Shown here in pieces: positions 36,320-47,850 of a DNA stretch of 64,000 bases; the first letter of the stretch is position 1, and each line of letters begins with the position of its first letter. The DNA lies in contig NC_092365.1 in assembly GCF_030848805.1 (NCBI RefSeq), forward strand, positions 17,537,049 to 17,601,048. Direction: 5' to 3'. The notes under the pieces were generated by a model. The model did no database searches and had not been told where the DNA came from. It worked only from the letters and a program-made list of their open reading frames with translations. Position numbers and translations under genes: made by a program. Source of the DNA: Temnothorax longispinosus. Lineage: Eukaryota; Arthropoda; Insecta; Hymenoptera; Formicidae.

Positions 36320-39060
36320 GTTTATAATTCCAAGTCGCTGCAGCAATCAAATGATTTACTCGTGCATTCGTGTGACTTTTGCTTTCCTAATTCGCTTCAT
36401 TGGACGTCTGTTCGCAAGAAAGTTCGCCCTATGAAGCTCCGCGAATTTGCTGTGCCAGTAAGCAAACAAACTTCGAACCATCTGCAATCAACACCGTAGT
36501 AATTTCTCCAGTAGTATTTCTATATTTTACCGATTAAAGAGATACAGTTACAGCAATGACAACGAAAATGTAATCTACTCTAGGCGCCAGTTACACGACG
36601 CTCCTAATTAAGCTGTAGGAAGAATTGTAGGTATTTTCGCCGAACGAAAACGCATCGTGACTGCTCTCGCACAGCTCGCGTAGAAGAGAATTAAATTTCT
36701 ACACTTTTCCTCGCGATGCGTCTTAATAAGACGCCTTAAATGCAATGTTGTTTCTTCATACCTTGCTGCAAAATTATAAATAACTTGCAACAATCGAAAT
36801 AAAAATTCAAGTTTATATAATACTAAACAAAATTTTTGTTTCAACCGTTGGTTTAATATAATTACTTAATTACTTAAATTAACGAAACTGTGTATTTAGC
36901 TTCTGAATATGTGATCTGCTCAGCAATTCTTTGCATATATAGTTAAATCGTCAATTTTGGAATTAATATCGGAAAACTGCCGATATCTAGTACCGGATAT
37001 TAAAATATATTGACAATTCCCGAAAGATTTATATTACTAGTATGTTAGAGATTTTTTTTTATATTGATATGATTTATCTCCATGCATCAACCGCTATTCA
37101 TCTATAACGGTCCCAACATTTTGCGATATGAAATTTCGGCGAGCGCAATTTGTCATTGACAAAGCAGTCAGGGAATTCAGTTGTTCTGTCCATATCTGGC
37201 AATTCCTGACAGTCGCTAGAATGGCTTTTAGATAATAGGAACTGCTAGAGAAATTGCATGCCGCATTCGCCGGTATACCGGTCCGCTGGCGCTCTCGAGC
37301 CACGGAACGTACGTATACACGTGGCCGGGATCGCGCAAAGTGCAGTTACAGAAAAAGGGAACGCGACGATTAATCGGCTCCCGGCGACAACCGGAAGACA
37401 CATTGCTAATTAAAGTATGGAAAAGTTCCGGGCAGTTTGGCACACCGGCTCGGTAATATACTTTTCAGACGCGGCCCGCGCGCTGCACTCCGGAGAGAGT
37501 TTTACGAATGATCCTGTTAGAAGCCACTCTAATGAGACGAGTAGTTTGCAGTCACCCATATATTCCAGCATCCTGTCCTTATACTTATTGATACTAAGGT
37601 ATTTTTTCGAAGACACGCTCGAGATAATTTAATGTAATTGCGAAAATAATTAATAAATTATCGAAAGGAAAATAGCGACGGTTATATAAATCTATTCATA
37701 TTATGGAGAATTTGAATTGAGTTAAAGCTATTTAGAGAGACAATGACGCGAAGTATGTAAGAGCAGACTTTGCCAGATAAACATATAAATTTCATAAGTT
37801 TGGAAAAGCGGAAGTTTCTTTAAACGGCTTGAAAAAGCTTTGTGTCGCATCACAAACGTTGCAGGATATGTCAGAGAACATATTTGGAATCATCCGACGC
37901 GCAGTGAGCTTCTGTGTGGAATGCGTAGAATGTAGATTGAAATTCGCGGCGAACATTTTGAATAGTCGACATAAAGTCTACCTCGGAGCATGTGTCGATA
38001 AATTCATTTCCATAATAGTCACGCACGAGTATTTTGCAGCACGTGCTTTTGCGGCAACTTTTAAACAATTGCAAACGTAATCGCTAATGCGCTACCTCCG
38101 TTACTTCAAAGTACTGTCCAAACTGTGACGGACACGAGAGATACTGTGACTACATATCGAATAAAATACCACGTATAAGTGCGGATTTATGCAAAAGGAA
38201 TGTTTGCTCGTAAACTTTTATCATAAATATATACTGTCATAAATAGTGATATGAATAAATACCTCAAAATGTCTGGGGAGAAAGATGCATGAAAAACCGA
38301 GAGCAACATAGATGCATGCGCGCTACTAATTCTCACGCAAATATTTACAATATTTGCGCATGCATTTATATCTATAAGTTATTTAAGTAGTGCAAGAAAC
38401 ATTTGAAGAAAAATGAAAACTTAACACAACTTAATTTAAGAATAATAATGATAAGAACTAGACGCGTATGCATGTTTTAATATATATGTTTTGATATAAT
38501 TGGAGCATAATAGTCAACAAAATTAAGGTTCATATTTTAGTTATATCTCTTAATTAAACAATGAATTAATATATAAATTTCAGTGCAATGCTTTTGAGTT
38601 ATACTTAAATAGCTGATTGTGTGTAGCGAATATTCAAAGAGAAGCAATGAATGAAATTTAATGAATAAAGTTAATACAAGTTAATATACAAGTCATCCTT
38701 AAATTTCGGAATTTTACCTGAAAATTGTAGGAATAGTAGAAAATTTAATCAGCTGGTTCATGCTGCACATTGCGTTATAAGTGTTTGTGAAAGAGACCAT
38801 TGACAATGTCCTAAATACAATGCAGCTTGTAGCCATTCCGAAGCCTCGCTTTCCAGACTTCCGTTGCAGTCGTGGATAATGGATCCAATCACCAGTGTCC
38901 CAAATTTGGAACGCCGGGGAAATATGGTCACCGTAGATATACAGCATTCGTGACAATAGACGCGGGCGTGCAAGATCGAAACTTTCAGGCAGTCGCTATT
39001 CATTCACCCTGCTCCAACCGCTCGTCAGCTTATCCGTCTACTGGAAACACCTCATCGAGA
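36320..39060. other. Non-coding block, AT-rich
   Basis: No gene is supported. Hairpins: ATATCGG / CCGATAT (36966-36972, 36980-36986) and CGCAAATATT-TAC-AATATTTGCG (38336-38358). A GC-bearing patch lies at about 37230-37510. ORFs up to 83 codons have no recognisable motifs. Confidence 0.5.
38336..38358. repeat. Perfect hairpin, 10-bp arms
   Basis: CGCAAATATT, spacer TAC, AATATTTGCG. Flanked by GCATGCGC-type sequence on both sides, which gives the region extra weak symmetry. Confidence 0.8.
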
Positions 39061-39075
39061 TTCCGACCTTTGGAG

Positions 39076-39104
39076 CGGCGCGGTGCGGTGCGGTGCGGTG
39101 CGGC
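39076..39104. repeat. (GCGGT)n short tandem repeat
   Basis: GCGGCGCGGTGCGGTGCGGT continues for further units, then degenerates into GCGGCGCGACGCGGCGG. It lies at the start of a GC-rich patch that contains the conserved element at 39159-39239. Confidence 0.88.
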
Positions 39105-39120
39105 GCGACGCGGCGGCATG

Positions 39121-39139
39121 GCGCGGAATTGTTCCGCGC
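39121..39139. repeat. Perfect GC-rich hairpin
   Basis: GCGCGGAA, spacer TTG, TTCCGCGC. It lies 20 bp upstream of the duplicated element at 39159. Confidence 0.85.
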
Positions 39140-39158
39140 GGAACGCCGCACGAATTAC

Positions 39159-39239
39159 GTCTCATCAGTGCGAGTAACGTGCAATATTCAAATTATCCTT
39201 GGCGAGCGCAGCCGTCTAATGAGAATGTATGCAAATAAC
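39159..39239. promoter_or_regulatory. Duplicated non-coding element, copy A
   Basis: Blocks in order: GTCTCATCAG (39159-39168), GTGCAATATTCAAATTA (39179-39195), then GTCTAATGAGAA at 39214-39225, which runs directly into TGTATGCAAATAAC ending at 39239. Copy B at 42597-42701 has the same blocks in the same order and orientation with a different spacer between the second and third. ATGCAAAT is the classical octamer bound by POU factors and TAAT is a homeodomain core. A duplicated enhancer is the likeliest reading. A small structured RNA or an old repeat family are alternatives. A 101-codon ORF (38872-39177) overlaps its start but has no domain. Confidence 0.6.
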
Positions 39240-42200
39240 GCGCATCAGCGTCGACGCCCTCCGTGACGCGCATCGATGCACCTAAGCGCAACGCGCGCAC
39301 TGGCTCTACGACGATTGTTTAGCCCGGCTAATTACACGGTACCACCATCGCTCTCGATTCACCGTCCGTCGTCTCTGATACGCGCAGAGCATACATGACC
39401 TACTTGCAGAATCAAGTTTGTCTTCCTATCAACAGAAAGATAAATGTTATACGACGAGTTACAATTAGTTAGCAGCAATATGAAAAAGAGTTTATCGGTC
39501 GAGTATTATCGAATGAAGTGAAGTTCCGAAATTCTTGGATGAAGCACTAAATTAACTTTCGATCTTGAGTGCGAAAGAGGGCAATAAATTTATTCCAGCG
39601 ATTAATAATTAAATAATTAAGCGTTTCGAAATAACGCTGAAATATTATTAATTTAAGCACCTTCTGTAATTAAATATTCGATGAAATTATCGCTTAAGCT
39701 ACTTATGGTAAAAGGCATTATTAAAATAAACAGCTTTTTGCTTTTACCGAGCAAAGCATCTAATTTCGCAAGCATCATGCAGTGTACCTTTAGCAAAAAA
39801 TGCTAACGGGGACGCTGCTCTTAATTTAATTTATTTTGATAACGTTTAGAAAAATTAAAATAATATTTAATAGTAATATTTAGAAAATGTGGAGTGTGTT
39901 TATACGATATATAAGATATGTGAGATAAATTATATTCTCAATGTATAATTAAATTCATCTGGTCATGATATGTGTGACCTACATAATGCAATCCGAAATT
40001 TTGTCCCACTATCACAGATTTCGAGATTAAAACTGATGCTTTAATTAACATGAAGGTTTTATGGATGATCGATATCTCGTTTCGCGAAATAATTTCTCGA
40101 CATAGTCACCCTAATTTTTTATCTTTTTCCTCAATTGTCTCTATATTGCAGTGAATATATCTCTCTGCTGTTTCGTACTTCTCTGCGATAAATCGTACAT
40201 AGTTATTTGTAATAAAAACTTTATACAATTTATTATATGTTTCCGTGCAGCAAGAAATTCGAACTTTCTTGTTGACTTCTCAGGTGAAAACAAATGACGT
40301 AAGCAGACATGAGTTATTTTGCGAACGTAGAGATATATATGTAATGAAATCCTCTGTAACACAACTCCCAACGCAATTAATTAGTCAAGCGTCGCGCAAT
40401 GTTTAATTCACTATTACATCAAGGCTTAATGAGGACGCGCAGATATGTATAACAAACCGGCGAGACTGGTCGAGGAGCGTCTTGATGTAGTCGAGAATTC
40501 GGCAATTATTTACAACGGTTCAATATTATTCGGCAGCTCCACTCGAAATGGAGGAGTAGAGATACGTAATTATTCGCTATAGGATCGCATCTACTAATTA
40601 GAACTATAGGCAAACGTAGCTGACGCCCCGCAAACAGTTGTATCTACCTATATTAATCTACCGGAGTGGTACAAACGCCCCGAGCTAAGAGCTCGTCTTA
40701 TTCGGAAAGGAAGATTATCTTATTGTCGGTAAATGCAGCATCGTCAGCTTACTTTACTTTCCGTACAAATGCGAGACATGTCATCGGATCAGATTTTAAC
40801 TTATCTGGGACAAATTTTGATTCGACTTTTGAACGAGAAAAAGCTAAGTTTATTGCAACTTTTTAATGTTTGATATTAAAAATCAATTATATTAATATTA
40901 ATTTGTAATTAACGTGGTTTATTAAAACATTTATTAAGATGTATTAGAGATTACAAAAAACAAAACGTTAATAATTAAAAAACAAGGGAGAAAGAAATTA
41001 TATTCTTTCTTCTTGGTGTTTTAATCCTTAAATGTGCAATTTTTCGTAGCATTATAGTATTTTATAAATAAATGATAACTGCTTAAGGAATCTTAAAAAA
41101 ATATTAAAAAATTCTTCTTTACTAATTTGAACCCTCCGCCAAAAGAGTCTTCTCATCCAGAAAAGAAAGAAGGGTCAAAAGAGTCAAAAAAGGTCTTTTA
41201 CTGATGTGCAAAGCTGCGCGTTTTCAGTTCGAACCTCATAAGGGGAGCATCGAAAAATCGTTTTGCATATATGCAAAGCTGTGCACTTAAGGGTTAAAAA
41301 AATTATCGCGAGTCGAAATTGATTAAAGCTTCTACCACTGGAATATAATTCAGTGAAAGGTATACATCTTTCTCACTCTCTTCATCTCTCGCTCACGTTC
41401 TTTCTCTTTTACCCACATTTGAAATTCAAATATATTCAAATTTTAAATAAGCAGAAATTATTTCACATTTGTAGTCAACGATTATACTGATAATGTAACA
41501 ATGTATATATAGATATTTACTGAAATTTGCACACAGTTCAATAACGGAGAATATGTAAGATATCAGTATCGTTTACAATTGATGCAATTTCATATGCTTT
41601 GTAGCAATGAACATATATTATGTTTCATATATGTAGAGTTATACTTGTAGCATTATGCTTTCATTCTCGGCAGTCAATTCACTAGCTAATCACTGCCTCA
41701 TATTTAATTCACCGTTCAAATTACGCATGCAAATGTCTTGTTACGCTATTCTCGATCATTTAATTAATTGCTATTATAGTACACCAGCTTCGTATCAAGT
41801 AATTCGAACATGCTAATTTCTCCGTGAATTCAGAGATTGTCACAGATGCGGTCCATCGTATGATTTTGCATAAAGTTCGTTAGCTGGTCGCAGAAAACAA
41901 GATAAAAGAGATGAGTAAAAGCAAGTCTTTAAAGTTTCGCCGCGACATTTCAATGTTTTTTTTTTATTTCAAAAATTATATTACTCGCATATTTGCGCAA
42001 CAGTCCGACGCTGCTAGAACTTCGTTTCTACTTCTCTAATAAGTTTTTTTTTTTTTTTAATTTGACATGTGACATGTGCTATTAGTTTGCTAATCTAATT
42101 GCGTTTTGCTTGACAGTTCTATCTCAGAATCACTTAACCCAAATACACGAGATTTGCATATATGTTTCTACTCGATAATATTTAATTTAGATTCCCTAAA

Positions 42201-42596
42201 TTTATTAGCCTCCAAAAGTATCTTTATTAGAATGGTTTTTATTAGAGTCAATAGATTATTAGCTTTACTATTTTATCATTCTCTATATTTATAAAATTAA
42301 TCGTAACATATTCACGAATCTCAATTCTCCTAGTTATTACATCAAGGTGACATATTATATATGTCACGATGATACAGAAAAACATTGAGTAAATATAAAT
42401 ATATTGACACAGATTGTGAGAGAATGTCACGAAATTGAATTGTTTATTTGCTGGGTATCTTTAGCCAAATTATTATTTAACTTCTTGAGTAGATATGCAC
42501 AGAAAGATCAGCAACAGAGTACAGTAAAAACACGGCACGTCCCGAAATTAAACCGTTCGCTCGTACACTCTCGTTAAACGCGCGCGTATTCTTATT
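39240..42596. other. AT-rich non-coding block between the two copies
   Basis: No gene is supported. The GC-rich patch around copy A fades by about 39400. GTGCAAAGCTGCGCG-like and ATGCAAAGCTGTGCAC-like sequences recur near 41198 and 41270. T runs lie near 41956-41965 and 42042-42058. TTCAAATTA at 41715-41723 followed by ATGCAAAT at 41727-41734 is a weak third relative of copies A and B. Confidence 0.5.
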
Positions 42597-42701
42597 GTCT
42601 CATCAGCAAGGATACGGCGTGCGATATTCAAATTAGTCGCTTCGTACCGCGCCTCGCGAGCCCGCCGTCTTCGTCGTCTAATGAGAACGTATGCAAATAA
42701 C
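42597..42701. promoter_or_regulatory. Duplicated non-coding element, copy B
   Basis: GTCTCATCAG (42597-42606), GTGCGATATTCAAATTA (42619-42635), then GTCTAATGAGAA at 42676-42687, which runs directly into CGTATGCAAATAAC ending at 42701. Each block differs from copy A by at most one substitution, while the spacer before the third block is longer and dissimilar (40 bp here against 18 bp in A). Conservation confined to motif-bearing blocks is typical of regulatory DNA under selection. The copy sits at the start of a CpG-rich block. Confidence 0.6.
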
Positions 42702-43360
42702 ATGGCACGATTGCGCCGCCGCGCCGCGGCAAGATACCGGCAATCGCGGCCGCCCGTGCGAAGCAATCATTTAGTTTCGCTAATTATCAGTTGGAATTAC
42801 TATCGGGATAATTTAGCGAAGCCGATAATTAGCCGTGCAGAGCGTTTACGCGCGCGGTTACCGTGCACGAGAATTTCCGGAAACACGATCACGGGTCCCG
42901 GTTATAGCCGGCGCAGCGAACGGTTACAGCCGAAAGGAGAATTATTGACGTCGCGATAATGCACCCGACGAATGACGGATCGACGGCTCTGCTGCACTAA
43001 CGACGTCGCTTGATTTATGCGGTGTATTCCGTTGACGGGCCCAAAGTAACGCGGTGTCGACGGTTCGCGCACTATTGACAGACTGTTTTTCCCGCGGGAG
43101 AGGCACGCCGCCGCCGCGCCGGGGGCAAAGAGTCGCGCGCGCGGGCGGCTTGACGTTTTTTAATGGAATAACGCGAAATCAATGGCCTATCATTTTTCAG
43201 GGACCCTCTTCCGCTTCTGCATCTCGACAGCGCGATCGCGCATGTAACCGCAATTACGCGCTGTCGAGCCAGTTCCGAGCGGCGCGAAAGCGAATCCAAT
43301 CCGCGCACAATAGACCGGATCCAATTATATTGACGCTGAACTTCCTTAAGTTCGATTAAC
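42702..43360. other. CpG-rich block downstream of copy B
   Basis: Contains a near-palindromic homeodomain cluster: TTCGCTAATTATC (42776-42788) against GATAATTTAGCGAA (42807-42820, one inserted T), followed by GCCGATAATTAGCC (42821-42834). ORFs of 92-101 codons occur on both strands with no recognisable domains. The block could be a continuation of the regulatory element or a promoter. Confidence 0.45.
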
Positions 43361-45480
43361 ATACTTTAATGAAAGCTATTAATTCGAGGTAATCGACCTC
43401 GTCGGCGACGTCATGCATCATTAATTCCGACGTGCATGTACATATACGTTTCTCTCACAATTTTGCAAGATCGATAAAATATATTTATATATTATATTTT
43501 TAAAAGAAACGTATTATATTATATTCATAAAAAATATAAAATTTTTATAGATACTTATGGAGAACCATGAATTAATAAATAGTGCAAATATTTTTATTTT
43601 ATTTTAGCGAAGCGTATAAGAAGATAATATACGCACAGAGAATAAGGTTATTAGACTCCATTCTCTCTCTCTTCTCATTTCGCAGTCTTGCGAAGCTTTC
43701 GAGCCATTTTTACACGGTCATTGATAGCACCCTTGATTCTGGGCACTGTGCCCATTGTGTTGAATGGATAACTCCGGGCTTCTCTCTCTGACTCACGTCT
43801 CGGTACTTTAAAAGTCGTCATATTTCAATTTTTAGAAAGTCTCATGACCGACATCAATAACATTCTGTCCTAATATTTTTCGCAGATATAGACTTGAGTT
43901 TTTAGATGCTTCTAGCGGCCAAAGTAATACAGAATTCTGTTGATTCTTCAGAGAGAATTAAGTACTACAAACCGCGCGGGAATATAAAAACGAAGAAATG
44001 TATAATTTTTTCTTAGAGTGAAAATTTGCTTAATAAAAATAATACTGCTCTAAAGATCTAAATCTACACAAATCTAACATTAAAAAAAATCAAGATCTAC
44101 AGATCTAAAATGATGATGCAAATCTCTTTTTAGTAGTAAAAAGAAGATCTTAAATAAGGTTATTTTTTTCTAAAATTTCTTTTGACACTCATTTGTTTTC
44201 AAAATTTGCAAAAGACATTTTACCATTTTACCATGATGAATCAGTGAAGAAAATACAAGGAATGCTTTTGTTTTTATCTTAACGAAGCCGAGGATGTATA
44301 CAGAAATATGAATTAACACTACTACGCGTTCTCAATTTACACTACTGAGTCAACTCGGAATAGTAAACTTGTTTGCTCCATAATTCAGCTTCCACGGCGC
44401 TACGAGGTGCGCCTCACGTTGAAAGCCTCAGCAATCTAGCCGCACGCGACGTACAGAATTTTTCATACGCAACGAATTACGGTTGGGTGGTAAAAACGGC
44501 AATCCATGTTTCGCGAAAGTTCTTCGTCGAATAGTTAGATAGAAATTCTGTGAAAAACCGGTACGAAAAATGTACCGTGCGCGATTACATTCATTGTGAT
44601 GATAAATGTACGCTAATTGTAATTAGCGTTATGAATTTCATACTAATCATCGCATCATTATATTGTTTTCAATTAATAATAATACCAATTTAGGCCAATC
44701 GTATTTATTATTGATGGAAACTAAGCCACACAGTATTCTAAATGTGATTTTACATTAACTTGAAATATACCTCGGATATATATTGTATCCCAGATCAATC
44801 AGTGAACTGCATTGATTCGATTTTCGATATAGAATCGGCTTGAATCAATGTGTATTCGTTCTAAACGTAAACATTAATTTTGAACAATATAACCCTTTTG
44901 TTTATTGGCACGTCATTGCACCGTTAAATTTTCATTGCGCACATTAAATTATAGGGTATCGGATATATTGATTGATTAGTAATTGATCATCGCGCATTGG
45001 TGCACCAATACATTAAAATCTACATATCGATTACAGTATTGTTTCTAAAACAAATCTCGTAGAATATTCTCTTGTTACCTGTAATTCGCATTCACAGTTC
45101 TACATTATATGTACAAGTATTTCTTTGAACGATACTTGATAATTTAAGACGAGTCGAATAATGAGCTAAAATCTTGTAATAATATTACCTTTTAATATAA
45201 TAATATGTCTTATGATGATATTATCTTATAATAATCTTACAATAAGCTAAAATCTCATAATAATTTTAGCTAAAATCAGATTAATTCCAGTTTAATTATT
45301 ATCTTAATTTGTCGAGTATAAAAACGGAAGTAACACGGTAACGATAATGATATCACAACAATAAAAGAAATTGATTCTGCTTTGAAAATAGTCTCCTGGA
45401 AAAAGCATTATCAGTATCGAGGTACCGAATTAATGCAATAAAAAATGGAAAGAATAAAAGGATGTGAGATACAATAGTTT
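43361..45480. other. AT-rich non-coding block
   Basis: No gene is supported. Repeated AAATCTAC/AGATCTA words occur near 44055-44110, and CTAAAATCT/AATAATNTTA words near 45173-45280. A homeodomain-type palindrome at 44610-44629 is listed separately. Confidence 0.55.
44610..44629. repeat. Perfect palindrome with TAATT cores
   Basis: ACGCTAATT, spacer GT, AATTAGCGT. It shares the CGCTAATT word with the cluster at 42776-42834. Confidence 0.82.
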
Positions 45481-45881
45481 ATCACAAAAAGAGGATACGC
45501 GTGTATGCGAAAATATGTAGTTCAGCCTTCGAAGAACACAGGTGTTTCAAGCCTCCTTCTTTGATATTAACAAGAGAACGCCGACGACGAGACCGCAGAA
45601 CACGAGTTTCATTTCAGAGAGGGCAAGCGGTCGGTTCGGGGATGAAAATGGAGAAGCGGCGGACTTCGAAATTCATCGGACGCGCATGTATTTTCTGCCG
45701 GTGCGTTCGCGATTAAATTGCCGCGCGGCTTGTTTGCTCTATCCACCGGCCAGTCGAGAGTACATATCGACGTCCATCGCGTTCTCTCGCTCTCGCTTTC
45801 GCACGCGGTACTCTTTCGCTTCCATTGCACCATCGTCGCGCTGCAAGTGTGTGCATCTGCGCGCAACGCGCTTCTGTTATT

Positions 45882-45920
45882 GTCGTCGTCGTCGTCGTCG
45901 TCGTTCTCGTCGTTGTTGTC
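45882..45920. repeat. (GTC)n trinucleotide repeat
   Basis: About seven GTC units (45882-45903), then a degenerate TTCTCGTCGTTGTTGTCGG tail. Confidence 0.92.
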
Positions 45921-46802
45921 GGTGATTTTCGCGTCAGGCCGTAAAGTTCGATCGCCGCCGCCGTCGCCAGCTGCACAAATGGCAGATGCAAAAAAGGCGA
46001 AGTGTGTCTCGTGCATTGTGTGCACATAGCCATTGGGAAAACAAAAGTCCTACCCGCCTGTCTATTTCTATCCCCCCCGATGGTCCGGCAACTCCCCCGT
46101 TTTCCTTCGCATTATCCACCTTCATAACGCAGCTGGTCCGAAAACATATCTTTCCGATTTCGTCGATTGTGTTCCTCCTGTGCACCTAACGCACGATTGC
46201 TTCGGGATATATCCCGCCCAGTTGAAGCGCCGGTGAAATATCCGTATCCGACGGACTTCCATGTGAAATTGCAGTTTTCGTGCGTTCTTCCCTTCCATCT
46301 TCCTAACATTCCATTCATTCTGTTATCTTACGGCAAGAATTCTTCGATCGTTACGGCGCGGCGTTAGGTTTCCAAACATGGCCGGATCAACTTGGAAAGC
46401 GCGTCTGTTGGTGAAAAAAACAGACTTTGCATGGACGGGACGGAGCGCCACTTTTTACGACCCACGTCATTCGACGCGCTCGTCGATTTATTTTTTACGC
46501 GAATCGGGAACTCGTTCCACCCACGACGGATAAGGCGGTTATTCGGATGATTGATCACGCGCGAATAATATGACTATCGTGGATAGTGTAGTGAAACATT
46601 TCACTGCTCTTCTTCGTATGCCGAGTTGTATCTTCTTCACAAGAATGTCGCAAGCTTTGCGGCGGTCTGACAGCTCATTTTCGCGGATAATAAGAGCGAA
46701 AGATAGTCTACAGGCCGTCTTGTCCTGAGGTAGGATGACGACCTCGTGTTCCGGGCGCAATTACCCCGCCCGGAGACTCGATCGATAGCACTCGATCCAA
46801 TC

Positions 46803-46811
46803 GAGAGAGAC

Positions 46812-46876
<65 letters not shown>

Positions 46877-46899
46877 GAGAGAGAGGGAAAGAGAGGGAG
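46803..46899. repeat. (GA)n microsatellite, about 95 bp
   Basis: GA repeat with three interruptions (CAGA, GATA, CAGA), ending in GGGAAAGAGAGGGAG. Confidence 0.95.
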
Positions 46900-47850
46900 T
46901 TGGCCAGACACTTTCGGAACAAACTGCCAGGATAATCGTGATGACGATAATATTACACCCAAATTGTCCGTCATATTTCTGACGGATGCACGAGCAAGCG
47001 GGTCCATGCAATACCGCGGAGTACTTTCGGCGAAGGTATAACGATAACCGCGGCCCGTAACCGTAATCATAAGAGTAAACCGCTATCGTTACCACAAGAA
47101 CGCGCGAGGTAACGCGGCTTATAAGGAAACGTCTTGCAGTGTCGGTAGCTAAACCACCGGTCCTTAGACCGCCCCCTAATCCCCAAAAGTTTTCACTCCG
47201 CAATTCGTTCGTTTCGGCCGTCAAGTACGAGCTTCGTGCGGGAGCGCGGTCCAGTAGTCCGCGGCACAAAGCCTCGGCAAACCTCTAACGAGGTGTCGCA
47301 GCCTCTGCAGGATACTCCCGGGTCCCGCGTCCTCCTGAAACTCCGTAATTAATCTCAGACCGCCGCGCGGACGCGACGGGTCGCACCCGGCTTCCGACCC
47401 GCGCGGCTTTTGGAGGCGTGCAGCATTCTGAATGGATTCTTCGAGAATATATGTGGCATGTATGTGTGTGTGTATATTTCCGCATGCTGGTTTGCCGCTA
47501 CAGTGCTTACGGCTATTTTCGAACTTGCGACGCGCTCTTCTCTCTTCTCGTGTGTCCCACGAACAGAAATTCTCTCAGCAGTCTCTCTGTCTCTTTCGTT
47601 CTCCTCGCTCCCTCCGCTCGCTTGTTTTCTTCTTCTTGCAGGCACATCCGAGAAAATTTCCGACACACCTCAGAGACTGCGAATGGATACTAATGTAGAA
47701 GTTAGGACGCCTTAGAAGCAACGTTAAGTTCGCGTTGCGCGTCCTCGGTGAGCCGTCTCTTTGTTTTCTACTCTTGTACCTAAAGGCGATCGCATCTAAC
47801 TCCAGCGACATTACGTCTTTCGCGCTGAGTCTCTCTTTTAAACTTAATTA

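Larger units (their letters stand above)
45481..47850. other. CpG-rich block with microsatellites and multi-frame ORFs
   Basis: ORFs of 80-210 codons occur on both strands (e.g. 127 codons plus at 45542-45925, 138 codons minus at 45609-46025, 210 codons minus at 46637-47269). They read through the (GTC)n and (GA)n repeats as poly-Arg, poly-Asp, poly-Ser-Leu or Arg-Glu runs and show no domain. A promoter or untranslated first exon is possible. No core promoter could be fixed. Confidence 0.45.

Noticed and set aside
41220..41260. GTTCGAACC as a tRNA T-loop
   Set aside because: No D-arm or anticodon arm at the required spacing upstream.
46637..47269. 210-codon minus-strand ORF with Ser-Leu run
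   Set aside because: The Ser-Leu run is the translated (GA/CT)n microsatellite and the rest matches nothing known to me.
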